Shown: positions 30,036 through 39,177, counted from the first letter of the stretch. The stretch: 64,000 nt of DNA from an uncultured Chitinophagaceae bacterium (GCA_938017685.1 CALIIL010000011.1:1-64000), one strand, 5' to 3'. Program-made: numbers and translations. The notes: generated by a model from the letters alone, not told the origin.

Positions 30036-31295
30036 TTATCCTCTAATCATACCGGCTGCTACAGTAGCATTGGTTTTTTCATCTACCAAGATTACAGATC
30101 CTGTAATTCTGTTACGGCTGTAACTATCTACAAACATTGGCTTAGTTGTACGGATTTTGATACGAGCAATATCATTCAATTGAATTTCTTTGTCTTCTTC
30201 ATTTCGGTGAAGTGTATTGATATCCAATTTGTATTGGATTTCTTTAATCATACAACGCTCTTCATTTGAAGTATGTACGATGGTATATTTTCCGTTGAGC
30301 TGCAAAGGCGTTTCGTCAAACCAACAAATCATAAGGTCTAAATCCTGCGTTGAGTTGGGCTGATTATTTACTCGAACAATCATATCGCCTCGGCTAATAT
30401 CTATTTCATCTTCTAATAAAATAGTAGCAGACATTGGCGGGAAAATTTCTTGCAACTCACCATCGAACGAATCAATTTTTGCAATTTTTGAAGTGAAGCC
30501 AGATGGTAAAACAGCTACCTCATCACCTTTTTTAAATACACCACCAGCAACTCTTCCTGCATATCCTCTGTAGTCATGATACTCATCACTCATAGGCCGA
30601 ATCACCGTTTGAACTGGGAAGCGACAATCAATAAAGTTTTCATCATTACTAATATGGACATTTTCTAAATAATACATTAACGACGAACCGCCGTACCAAG
30701 GCATATTGTCACCTTTATTTACCACATTGTCTCCGACCAATGCTGAGATTGGAATAAACTCAATATCATGAATATCCAATCGAGAGCTAAACTCTTTGAA
30801 ATCAGCTTTAATTTGATCATAAACGTCTTCCTTATACTCAACTAAATCCATTTTATTAATACAAACTAATAAGTGTGGTATTTGTAATAAAGAGGCGATT
30901 ATTGCGTGACGCTTTGTTTGTTCTACAACTCCTTTACGAGCATCAATTAATATCAAGGCCACATTAGCCGTTGATGCACCTGTAACCATATTTCGTGTAT
31001 ATTGAATATGACCTGGAGTGTCGGCAATAATGAACTTACGCTTTGGAGTGGCAAAATATCGGTAAGCCACATCAATGGTAATGCCTTGCTCTCGCTCAGC
31101 TTTTAATCCATCGGTTAGCAAAGCTAAATTTACATTTGCTTCACCTTTTTTTTCACTAGCAATTTTTATTGCATCGTATTGATCTTCAAAAATTGATTTA
31201 CTATCATAGAGCATACGACCGATCAAGGTGCTTTTTCCATCATCAACACTTCCTGCTGTTGTGAAACGTAATAATTCTGTTTTTTGTCCGCTCAT
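30036..31295 (-). CDS. cysN: Sulfate adenylyltransferase subunit 1
   Basis: 'RFTTAGSVDDGKSTLIGRMLYDSKSIFEDQ', 'ADTPGHIQYTRNMVTGASTA'; start probably MSGQKTELL at 31295. Confidence 0.93.
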   Translation of the reverse strand: MSGQKTELLRFTTAGSVDDGKSTLIGRMLYDSKSIFEDQYDAIKIASEKKGEANVNLALLTDGLKAEREQGITIDVAYRYFATPKRKFIIADTPGHIQYTRNMVTGASTANVALILIDARKGVVEQTKRHAIIASLLQIPHLLVCINKMDLVEYKEDVYDQIKADFKEFSSRLDIHDIEFIPISALVGDNVVNKGDNMPWYGGSSLMYYLENVHISNDENFIDCRFPVQTVIRPMSDEYHDYRGYAGRVAGGVFKKGDEVAVLPSGFTSKIAKIDSFDGELQEIFPPMSATILLEDEIDISRGDMIVRVNNQPNSTQDLDLMICWFDETPLQLNGKYTIVHTSNEERCMIKEIQYKLDINTLHRNEEDKEIQLNDIARIKIRTTKPMFVDSYSRNRITGSVILVDEKTNATVAAGMIRG

Positions 31296-31362
31296 CTTTT
31301 TAAATATCTTGAATTTGTAAAGTTTGTTTGGTATTTCTTTTAATCTTTTAAAAGAAGTTTGA

Positions 31363-32268
31363 CTAAAAATATCCTTGTTTCTTTCTGTCTTCCATCGCTG
31401 TTTCGGAACGTTTATCATCAGATCGCGTACCACGTTCTGTAACTCGCGTCATAGAAACTTCTGCAATAATGTCGTCCAATGTTTCAGCGTTTGACTCAGC
31501 TGCACCGGTACAACTCATATCGCCTATCGTACGAAAGCGTACTTTCATATCTTTTAGTTCTTCTGTGTCTTTTCGTTGCATATAATCAGAGTCAGAATAT
31601 ATAACACCATCTCGTGTAAAACACTTTCTAGTATGTGCAAAGTATAAAGACGGCAACTCAACTTTTTCTTCTTTTAAATATTGCCAAACATCTAATTCGG
31701 TAAAGTTTGAAATTGGAAATACTCTAAAGTGCTCGCCAAAGTTCTTTTTTCCATTAAACGTATTCCATAGTTCGGGGCGTTGATTTTTCGGATCCCATTG
31801 TCCAAATTCATCACGATGTGAAAAGAATCGTTCTTTCGCTCTTGCTTTTTCTTCATCTCTTCTTCCTCCACCAAAAGCAGCATCGTATTTACCATCTTCC
31901 AATGCTTTTAATAAGGCAGCAGTTTGTAATCCGTTTCTACTAGCATGAATCCCCGTTTCCTCTTGTACTAATCCGTTATCAATAGCTTCTTGTACAGAGC
32001 CTACTAAAAGCTTTGCACCCATATCGGCCACCCATTTGTCTCTAAAAGCAATTGTTTCAGGGAAGTTATGTCCTGTATCAATATGCATTAAGGGAAAAGG
32101 CACCTTTGCTGGAAAGAATGCCTTTTTTGCCAAATAAGACATTAAGATCGAATCCTTACCACCAGAAAATAGCATTACAGGATTTTCAAATTGTGCAACT
32201 GCCTCGCGAATCACGTATATGGCCTCTGATTCGAGTTCTTTAAGATGGTTTAAATAGTAACTGCTCAT
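31363..32268 (-). CDS. cysD: Sulfate adenylyltransferase subunit 2
   Basis: 'VMLFSGGKDSILMSYLAKKAF', 'LMHIDTGHNFPETIAFRD', 'AFGGGRRDEEKARAKERFFS'. Confidence 0.94.
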   Translation of the reverse strand: MSSYYLNHLKELESEAIYVIREAVAQFENPVMLFSGGKDSILMSYLAKKAFFPAKVPFPLMHIDTGHNFPETIAFRDKWVADMGAKLLVGSVQEAIDNGLVQEETGIHASRNGLQTAALLKALEDGKYDAAFGGGRRDEEKARAKERFFSHRDEFGQWDPKNQRPELWNTFNGKKNFGEHFRVFPISNFTELDVWQYLKEEKVELPSLYFAHTRKCFTRDGVIYSDSDYMQRKDTEELKDMKVRFRTIGDMSCTGAAESNAETLDDIIAEVSMTRVTERGTRSDDKRSETAMEDRKKQGYF

Positions 32269-32861
32269 TAATATTTTATTAAAGGTTGGGCAAAGTTAAA
32301 TAATTTATCTACGCATTCGGCAACTGACTGTGAGGTAGTTATTATCTCAATAGCTGGATTTTCGGGAGCTTCATAAGGAGAACTAATTCCGGAGAAGTTC
32401 CTGATTTCTCCAGCGCGGGCTTTTTTATATAGCCCTTTTACATCCCTATTTTCGCATATTTCTAGCGGAGTATTAATAAATACCTCCACAAAATCATCGG
32501 CTCCAATTATACTTTTCGCCTTTTCTCTAGCAGCTATTGTGGGACTAATAAAAGATACTAAGCTTATAACACCATTATTGAGATATAATTTGCCAATCTC
32601 AGAAATTCTTCGAATGTTCTCCTGGCGATCTTCCATGTTAAAACCAAGATCACTGTTTATACCGCTTCGAATATTATCACCATCCAATACTTGTGTAAAG
32701 TAACCTTCGGAAAACAATTTCTTTTCGAAATGTTCAGCGATTGTACTTTTTCCTGAACCAGATAAACCCGTAAACCAAAAGACTTTGGAGGATTGCCCTA
32801 ATTTTTTTTCTTTAGTTTTTCGTGAAACTATTCTTTCGAAATCGGGGTGAATATTATTCAT
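32268..32861 (-). CDS. cysC: Adenylylsulfate kinase; true start MNNIHPDFERIV
   Basis: 'VFWFTGLSGSGKSTIAEHFEKKL', 'VLDGDNIRSGINSDLGF'. The track's extra 34 N-terminal aa are a DUF2061-like remnant read in another frame. Confidence 0.9.
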   Translation of the reverse strand: MNNIHPDFERIVSRKTKEKKLGQSSKVFWFTGLSGSGKSTIAEHFEKKLFSEGYFTQVLDGDNIRSGINSDLGFNMEDRQENIRRISEIGKLYLNNGVISLVSFISPTIAAREKAKSIIGADDFVEVFINTPLEICENRDVKGLYKKARAGEIRNFSGISSPYEAPENPAIEIITTSQSVAECVDKLFNFAQPLIKY

Positions 32862-32862
32862 T

Positions 32863-33090
32863 CTATTTAATTTTTTTTCTAAGTGCACCTCTTGGAATTG
32901 ATTGCCAAGCTCTTTCGTGCAGGTAATAAAGTACAAATTTAGTAAAGACTTCAGTGTCTCCAATTTGTAATGCTGAACTTGTATTACCAGTTAAGCAACA
33001 ATTATGGTTGTTATACTTCCAACAGTTCGCCAACAAATGCCTTTAAGAATACTTCTTACATGTGATTCTTTTTTGATTGCACTTTTATGA
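32863..33090 (-). pseudogene. Decayed DUF2061-like gene (copy 2)
   Basis: Minus strand reads 'KSAIKKESHVRSILKGICWRTVGSITTIIVA', frameshift, then 'LTGNTSSALQIGDTEVFTKFVLYYLHERAWQSIPRGALRKKIK*'; stop is 1 nt before cysC ATG; no clear start codon. Confidence 0.75.
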
Positions 33091-33134
33091 CAATCTGCTG
33101 GAATAACTTTTTTTGCATAGGTTCAAAACAATTT

Positions 33135-33356
33135 CTATTGTCTTACAACACCCAATGGTATGTTCTGCCAAAGACGTTTGTAAGCATAATATAATAAAAA
33201 TTATATTGAAGTATCCCATAATACAATGGTAGATGCCGTATGACTTTCTCCAAGAATTAGCCATGAAATTAGCAAGGTGTCTAATGTTCCAACTAAACGC
33301 CAAGTGATACCTTTGCTTATGCTCCGAGCGTGCGACTCTTTGATTTTCTGAGACAT
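33135..33356 (-). pseudogene. Decayed DUF2061-like gene (copy 1), in-frame TAA at 33201-33203
   Basis: 'MSQKIKESHARSISKGITWRLVGTLDTLLISWLILGESHTASTIVLWDTSI*FLLYYAYKRLWQNIPLGVVRQ*', collinear with copy 2. Confidence 0.75.
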
Positions 33357-33359
33357 ATC

Positions 33360-34223
33360 TTACGCCTTTAATATACTTCTCAAATAAACGCCATAGCCGC
33401 TTTTTTTCAACAAATCGGCTTGGCGCATGAGTTCATCCTCCCCAATATAACCCATGCGGTACGCTACTTCCTCTATACAACCAATTTTAGTGCCTTGTCG
33501 TTTTTCGATAACACGGACAAACTCTGAAGCATCGCTCAATGAGTCAAAAGTGCCGGTATCTAACCATGCTGTGCTTCTATCCAGTATTGAAACTTTAAGT
33601 TTTTGTTGCTCAAGGTATACTCGATTCACATCTGTTATTTCGTACTCGCCTCTCGCTGAAGGAGCTAAATTTTTGGCAATCTCAACGACTTCATTATCAT
33701 AGAAATATAGTCCTGGTACAGCATAGTTGGATTTTGGGTTTTCAGGTTTTTCTTCTATAGAAATAGCTTTATTATGTTCATCGAACTCAACAACACCATA
33801 GCGCTCAGGATCCGAAACAGGATAGGCAAATACATAAGCACCATCTACATTATTCAATTTCTGTAGTTGTCGGCCGAGACCTGTTCCCCAAAAAATATTA
33901 TCGCCTAATACGAGAGCCACTTTTTCACTACCAATAAAGTCTGCACCAATCACAAAAGCTTGCGCTAATCCGTTGGGAACTTCCTGTACCGCATATTGAA
34001 TATCACATCCTAATTCTGTGCCATCGCCTAGTAAGCGTTTGAACTGATCGTTATCTTCTGGTGTAGTAATTATTAGTATCTCCTTTATTCCAGCCATCAT
34101 TAAAACGGACAAAGGGTAATAAATCATAGGCTTATCATAGATGGGCATGAGTTGTTTTGAAATGCCCTTGGTAATTGGGTACAATCTGGTGCCAGAACCA
34201 CCGGCTAATATTATTCCTTTCAT
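33360..34223 (-). CDS. rmlA: Glucose-1-phosphate thymidylyltransferase
   Basis: '[42 protein letters not shown]'. Confidence 0.96.
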   Translation of the reverse strand: MKGIILAGGSGTRLYPITKGISKQLMPIYDKPMIYYPLSVLMMAGIKEILIITTPEDNDQFKRLLGDGTELGCDIQYAVQEVPNGLAQAFVIGADFIGSEKVALVLGDNIFWGTGLGRQLQKLNNVDGAYVFAYPVSDPERYGVVEFDEHNKAISIEEKPENPKSNYAVPGLYFYDNEVVEIAKNLAPSARGEYEITDVNRVYLEQQKLKVSILDRSTAWLDTGTFDSLSDASEFVRVIEKRQGTKIGCIEEVAYRMGYIGEDELMRQADLLKKSGYGVYLRSILKA

Positions 34224-34238
34224 TTTTTATTTTTTTGA

Positions 34239-34272
34239 GGTTTATAGGGTTTATGAGGTTTATCGGATTTAT
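34239..34272. repeat. 9-bp tandem array GGTTTATNN x4
   Basis: GGTTTATAG GGTTTATGA GGTTTATCG GATTTAT. Confidence 0.85.
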
Positions 34273-34287
34273 CTGTTCTTTGGAGAG

Positions 34288-34653
34288 TTATGTGGTTTCA
34301 GTTGATTTTTTTAGAGCATTTATTTTATATGCAACCAATGTTATTTTCTCTCTTGTCTTTTTGTATTCGGTTTCCGTTAAGTATTCAAGTTCACGAGCAA
34401 TGATAATATGATTTAAGGTCTCTATTAAACTGCTAAACGCGATTGTGTAAAACCGCGCTTGATCTTTCTTCCCAGATCTTGCTGAGCCTTCGGCAATATT
34501 AGAATTTACAGAATTAGCAGAACGCTTAACTTGAGAAGTCAATCCATATATTTCTTCTTTTGGAAAAGCTTTACTAAGATTATATATTTCAATAGTTAAC
34601 ATTTTAGCATCCTGCCAAACGCTTAGTTTCTCAAATGAAAATACTTTTGTCAT
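34288..34653 (-). CDS. Four-helix-bundle (23S rRNA intervening-sequence / S23-type) protein
   Basis: 'FEKLSVWQDAKMLTIEIYNLSKAFPKEEIYGLTSQVKRSANSVNSNIAEGSAR'. Confidence 0.9.
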   Translation of the reverse strand: MTKVFSFEKLSVWQDAKMLTIEIYNLSKAFPKEEIYGLTSQVKRSANSVNSNIAEGSARSGKKDQARFYTIAFSSLIETLNHIIIARELEYLTETEYKKTREKITLVAYKINALKKSTETT

Positions 34654-34672
34654 AAAAATAGTAAAACTAAGT

Positions 34673-34709
34673 ATAAACCCCTCTAAACATCATAAACTCC
34701 ATAAACCTA
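34673..34709. repeat. Inverted-orientation 9-bp array (ATAAACCNN)
   Basis: ATAAACCCC TCTAAACATC ATAAACTCC ATAAACCTA; reverse complement matches the left array unit. Confidence 0.8.
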
Positions 34710-34710
34710 T

Positions 34711-35757
34711 CTAAGAATACATTTTATCATAGTAATTTGCATAATCACCCGATGTTACATTCTCCAACCAATCTTTATTTTCAAAGTACCAATCTATTGT
34801 TTGTGATAATCCTTCTTCGAAGGTTACAGAAGGTGTCCAGCCTAACTCTTTTTCAATTTTTGTTGCGTCAATGGCATAGCGCATATCATGCCCGGCTCTA
34901 TCTTTTACAAAGGTAATTAGCTTTTGTGCGGTGCCAATTTCTCTTCCTAACTTCTCATCCATTTTATCGCATAGTAAGCGCACTAAGTCAATATTACTCC
35001 ATTCATTATGCCCGCCAATATTATAGGTTTCCCCTTCTTTTCCCTTGTACAATATGGTGTCAATAGCCACGGCGTGATCTTTTACAAAGAGCCAGTCACG
35101 CACATTATCACCTTTACCATAAATAGGCAGTGGCTTATCGTTTAGGATATTATTAATCAAGAGCGGGATTAATTTTTCAGGAAAATGATTAGGACCGTAG
35201 TTATTAGAACAATTGCTAATAACGATTGGCATACCATAGGTATGATAAAAGGCACGTACTAAATGATCGCTACTTGCTTTACTTGCCGAGTATGGACTGC
35301 GCGGATCATAAGCCGTATCTTCATAAAAGAAACCAGTCTCACCCAATGAACCATACACTTCATCCGTTGATACGTGATAAAATTTCTTTCCATTATAATT
35401 TCCGTTCCAATGTTTTTTGGCTGCTTGTAACAAATTGCCCGTTCCAATAACATTCGTTTCGACAAAAGCCATAGGATTAGTGATAGATCGATCTACATGG
35501 CTCTCGGCAGCGAGATGAATAATATGTGTAATATCTTTTTCTACAAATATTTTTTCCATTAAAGCACCATCAACAATATCTGCTTTTATGAATTCGTAAT
35601 TCGTTGCTTTTTCAATATCCTTAATATTTTCTAAGTTACCTGCGTAAGTAAGTGCATCCAAATTATAAATGTTGGCATCTGGGTATTGGGTGACCATACG
35701 GCGCACTACATGCGAACCAATAAATCCTGCTCCTCCTGTTATTAAAATATTTTTCAT
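34711..35757 (-). CDS. rmlB: dTDP-glucose 4,6-dehydratase
   Basis: 'ILITGGAGFIGSHVVRRMV', 'FYHVSTDEVYGSLGETGFFYEDTAYDPRSPYSASKASSDHLVRAF'. Confidence 0.96.
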   Translation of the reverse strand: MKNILITGGAGFIGSHVVRRMVTQYPDANIYNLDALTYAGNLENIKDIEKATNYEFIKADIVDGALMEKIFVEKDITHIIHLAAESHVDRSITNPMAFVETNVIGTGNLLQAAKKHWNGNYNGKKFYHVSTDEVYGSLGETGFFYEDTAYDPRSPYSASKASSDHLVRAFYHTYGMPIVISNCSNNYGPNHFPEKLIPLLINNILNDKPLPIYGKGDNVRDWLFVKDHAVAIDTILYKGKEGETYNIGGHNEWSNIDLVRLLCDKMDEKLGREIGTAQKLITFVKDRAGHDMRYAIDATKIEKELGWTPSVTFEEGLSQTIDWYFENKDWLENVTSGDYANYYDKMYS

Positions 35758-35829
35758 AAAAATAGAAGTAGTAAAGTTATAGAAAAGGTTCTGACATCTC
35801 GATAGTTATTGGAATAACTGTAATAATTT

Positions 35830-37518
35830 TTATTTAAGTTCACCCTCAGCGCCCACTTTATCTCTGCGCCAAGCTACTTGCTCGGGTAGTTGCTCAGAAA
35901 ATGTATCCCGCAAGATCCATTTGGTCCAACCTTCTTTGATTTTGTAATGGGCAGGTAGTGAAAATATAAAGTCTACTAAATCATGATTTAAATAAGGTAA
36001 GCGTATTTCTACTCCATGTGCCATTGAACTTCTATCAGCATAGCGGAGCAAGGTTTGCAGCTTGCCGGCACTACAATCGTGGCTCAAATGCTCATGGAGG
36101 GTGTTAAAAACATATTTTCTCGGAAAACTATGGCTATGCTCAGCTTGGTAGAGCGTTTTATCAATTTTTGCATGTCTAAACTGGTCTAGCTTTTGCTTCC
36201 AAATTCTAATGTCGGATAGTTTTTCTCCAAAAAGGAGTGACAGCATATTCTGACGTCTAAAGAATTTATAATCGTTGATAATACCGGCTTTGGCTAATTC
36301 ATTAAAGACTTTGAGCTCTTTTTTATAAATGGTCTGATTAAGTGAGCGCATTTCCTTTAAAAAAGTAAAGTAATATGCATGATAACCGGCAAATACTTCA
36401 TCAGCACCTTGTCCGTCAAGTAATACTTTAATCCCATGTTGCTTAGCTAGCTCATATACTTTGTATAATATATAAGGACTTTCGTCAATAACGGGCTCTT
36501 CTTGATTAGACAAAAATTGCTTTTTCTGCGCTTCAAAATCAGCTAAATGCGGCGTTGTTGTAAATGAGCTTACACCAACCTTTTCAACGGTTTTTTGTAT
36601 AAAGGGACTTTCATCTTTGGCAAAGCCTGGAAATACAGCACTAAATGTTTTCAGCTCATTGGAACCAATGCTTGATTGGACTAATGTCGCAATGAGGCTG
36701 CTATCTAAACCGCCGCTTAAGCTGCATCCCACAGCCACATCACTACGTAAGCGACGCGATATGGATTGTTTTAATAGATGACTGAGTTGTTCATTAACTT
36801 CATACGCATTGCCGCTAAATGCGTTATTGCTTATTTGATAATATTGTTCAATGGAATAGGTATTACTTTTTATATCCAAGAGCAAATAATGTGCGTGAGG
36901 CAAGCTGTTGATATTATTGAAAAAAGTAACACTTAAATCGGAAGGGTTACACATAAAACCATAAGCCAAGTAATTATATTCCATGGTCCGGTTAGGGCTT
37001 TTCTCAACACCGGATGCCCAAAGGGCTTTCATTTCACTACCAAAAATGAATTGTCCGTTTTTATGAGAATAATAGAGAGGTTTCTCTCCAAAGCGGTCCC
37101 GAGCACAGAACAGTTGTTCTGTAACTTGGTCATAAATCGCAAAGGCAAACATGCCATCAATCCTAGCTAAACAAGCTGTTCCATAGTGCGCATAGAGTGC
37201 TAGGAGTACTTCAGTATCTGTATTGGTATGGAATTGTTGCCCTTGCTCAACCAAATCTTGGCGTAACTCTAGGTAATTGTATATTTCTCCATTGAATGTA
37301 ATGGTATAACGGCTTTGGTAATGCATAGGCTGTGCTCCTATGTCGGATGTTTCAATAATAGACAAGCGACGATGCGCTAAACCTACATTTCCACTTGCAT
37401 CAAGCCATTGTCCTTCGCCATCAGGTCCGCGGTGCGCTATGGCATCACTCATTTTTTTGAGGGTTACCAATCCGTTCTCAAGCTTATTTTGCAATACTAT
37501 ACCTGCTATTCCGCACAT
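35830..37518 (-). CDS. asnB: Asparagine synthase (glutamine-hydrolysing), shortened C-terminus
   Basis: 'MCGIAGIV' (Cys2 nucleophile), 'AHRGPDGEGQW', 'SLSGGLDSSLIATLV', 'LLDGQGADEVFAGY'; ends right after 'AWRRDKVGAEGELK'. Confidence 0.9.
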   Translation of the reverse strand: MCGIAGIVLQNKLENGLVTLKKMSDAIAHRGPDGEGQWLDASGNVGLAHRRLSIIETSDIGAQPMHYQSRYTITFNGEIYNYLELRQDLVEQGQQFHTNTDTEVLLALYAHYGTACLARIDGMFAFAIYDQVTEQLFCARDRFGEKPLYYSHKNGQFIFGSEMKALWASGVEKSPNRTMEYNYLAYGFMCNPSDLSVTFFNNINSLPHAHYLLLDIKSNTYSIEQYYQISNNAFSGNAYEVNEQLSHLLKQSISRRLRSDVAVGCSLSGGLDSSLIATLVQSSIGSNELKTFSAVFPGFAKDESPFIQKTVEKVGVSSFTTTPHLADFEAQKKQFLSNQEEPVIDESPYILYKVYELAKQHGIKVLLDGQGADEVFAGYHAYYFTFLKEMRSLNQTIYKKELKVFNELAKAGIINDYKFFRRQNMLSLLFGEKLSDIRIWKQKLDQFRHAKIDKTLYQAEHSHSFPRKYVFNTLHEHLSHDCSAGKLQTLLRYADRSSMAHGVEIRLPYLNHDLVDFIFSLPAHYKIKEGWTKWILRDTFSEQLPEQVAWRRDKVGAEGELK

Positions 37519-37690
37519 GTAGCACAAATGTCAATTTTTCATTGGACAAATGGTAAAAAAAGCGAAGGTTTATCCTAATATTTTAAGCTTAAACTTTTCT
37601 TGTCTAAGTCAGTATTCATAAAGGTTTGGCTGGATAGTGCATATATCGTGTGCTCTTTCTGGAAATTATTTATAATTTGACATTTAAATA

Positions 37691-37723
37691 TTTGTGATTT
37701 TCCACAATGCAGACTTACATTTG
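37691..37723 (+). promoter_or_regulatory. Putative TTTG-N21-TACATTTG promoter of the atpBEFH operon
   Basis: TTTG 37691-37694; TACATTTG 37716-37723. Confidence 0.55.
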
Positions 37724-37746
37724 CGCCGAAATTGAAACATCACTCT

Positions 37747-38808
37747 GTGAAGAAACAAATTTTCATAACAATCCTCAGCATTTTCGCCTTCTTGGCTATG
37801 CCAGCCTTGAGCTCGGCCAACCCGCATGGCGATGCACATGAGGAAAAAGAGGGTTTAGATATCAAAGGTGAGATTTTTGGTCACATCCGTGATGCACACG
37901 ATTGGCATATAACAACCATCGGTGAAAACCACATTACTATTCCATTACCTATTATATTGTTTCAACCTGGTAAGGGTTTGGATGTTTTTATGTCTTCAGC
38001 TTTTCATCATGGACAAGAGTCACATGAGGGTTATGCTTTAGATCATACATCGGGTAAGATTGTTGCAGAAAATGGTGCTGACTTTTACGATATATCAATG
38101 ACACGAAATGTAATATCTATGATATTATCTATTCTGTTCATGTTATGGTTATTTATTGGCATAGCAAGAAAGTATAAAAGTGGTCAAGGCTTAAGTTCAG
38201 CACCGAAAGGAATACAGAATGCAGTAGAATCCGTTATTGGGTTTATAAGAGAGTCTGTTGCTGAACCTAACTTAGGTAAAGGAGAGTATAGAAAATATAT
38301 GCCTTTCTTATTGACGCTGTTTTTCTTCATTTGGATTAATAACATTTTTGGTCTAATCCCTTTTCCTCCTGGATCGGTTAATGTAATGGGTAATATTGCT
38401 GTAACTTTAGTGCTAGCATTAATGTTCTTTGTGGTTATGTTAGCTAATTCTAAAAAGGCATTTTGGGTGCATATGTTCAACCCTCCTGGAGTACCATTAG
38501 GCATTAAGTTTATTTTAGTACCGATTGAGATTATTTCAAACTTAGTTATCAAACCTGCTGCATTGGCAATACGTTTATTTGCTAATATTTTTGCAGGGCA
38601 CGCTATTATCTTGAGTATTATCTTATTAATATTCATTTTTGGTCAATTAAGCAGTATTGCTGGTTGGGCTTTTGTACCAGTATCCATTGGGTTCTCGGTA
38701 TTTATGTTTTTCTTGGAGCTGTTGGTTGCGGCTATCCAAGCCTTTATATTTACTAACCTGGCCGCGGTGTTCATAGGACAAGCCATTGAAGATCACGACC
38801 ATCATTAA
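37747..38808 (+). CDS. atpB: F0F1 ATP synthase subunit a
   Basis: GTG start gives signal-like 'MKKQIFITILSIFAFLAMPALSSA'; 'MPFLLTLFFFIWINNIFGLIPFPPGSVNVMGNIAVTLVLAL', 'ALAIRLFANIFAGH'. Confidence 0.93.
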   Translation: MKKQIFITILSIFAFLAMPALSSANPHGDAHEEKEGLDIKGEIFGHIRDAHDWHITTIGENHITIPLPIILFQPGKGLDVFMSSAFHHGQESHEGYALDHTSGKIVAENGADFYDISMTRNVISMILSILFMLWLFIGIARKYKSGQGLSSAPKGIQNAVESVIGFIRESVAEPNLGKGEYRKYMPFLLTLFFFIWINNIFGLIPFPPGSVNVMGNIAVTLVLALMFFVVMLANSKKAFWVHMFNPPGVPLGIKFILVPIEIISNLVIKPAALAIRLFANIFAGHAIILSIILLIFIFGQLSSIAGWAFVPVSIGFSVFMFFLELLVAAIQAFIFTNLAAVFIGQAIEDHDHH

Positions 38809-38837
38809 ATCGTTTATTTTTAAAATCAATATATAAC

Positions 38838-39080
38838 ATGGAATTATTAACAGTATTATTAGATGGAATGGCAGCAGCCGGTGGAGCTATAGGTGCAGGT
38901 ATTGCAGCTTTAGGCGCAGGTGTTGGTGTAGGTCAAATTGGTAAAGCTGCATTGGAATCAATGGCTCGCCAACCAGAAATTTCTGGTGACCTTCGTTCGA
39001 ACATGATTCTTGCAGCTGCATTGGTTGAGGGTGTTGCCCTTTTCGGTGTAATCGCAGGTATCTTGGCTATCGTTCTTTAA
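38838..39080 (+). CDS. atpE: F0F1 ATP synthase subunit c
   Basis: 'GGAIGAGIAALGAGVGVGQIGKAALESMARQPE', 'AALVEGVALFGVIAGILAIVL'. Confidence 0.96.
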   Translation: MELLTVLLDGMAAAGGAIGAGIAALGAGVGVGQIGKAALESMARQPEISGDLRSNMILAAALVEGVALFGVIAGILAIVL

Positions 39081-39104
39081 GCCTAACAACATATAACTAT
39101 TAGG

Positions 39105-39130
39105 CTCATCCTGGTTTCGGCCAGGATGAG
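39105..39130. other. Perfect 10-bp intercistronic hairpin between atpE and atpF
   Basis: CTCATCCTGG-tttcgg-CCAGGATGAG, no T-tract. Confidence 0.8.
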
Positions 39131-39177
39131 TTAGATGGTATTTAGAACAAAAAAAATTAACGTAATTAAATAAAATT

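Noticed and set aside
33085-33303. 72-aa track ORF (MAFSWNIRHLANF...)
   Set aside because: It is an alternate frame of the DUF2061-like copy 1 remnant; no coding character of its own.
34288-34653. Diversity-generating retroelement (Avd-like four-helix bundle)
   Set aside because: No reverse transcriptase, template repeat or variable repeat seen nearby.
35796-35811. AGTTATTGGAATAACT inverted repeat between rmlB and asnB
   Set aside because: Short AT-rich stem without clear T-tract in the needed orientation; too weak to call a terminator.
38184-38636. Long antisense ORFs (e.g. opposite atpB, nrdA, moeA, atpE)
   Set aside because: Lie opposite strongly supported genes and lack recognisable domains; typical shadow ORFs.
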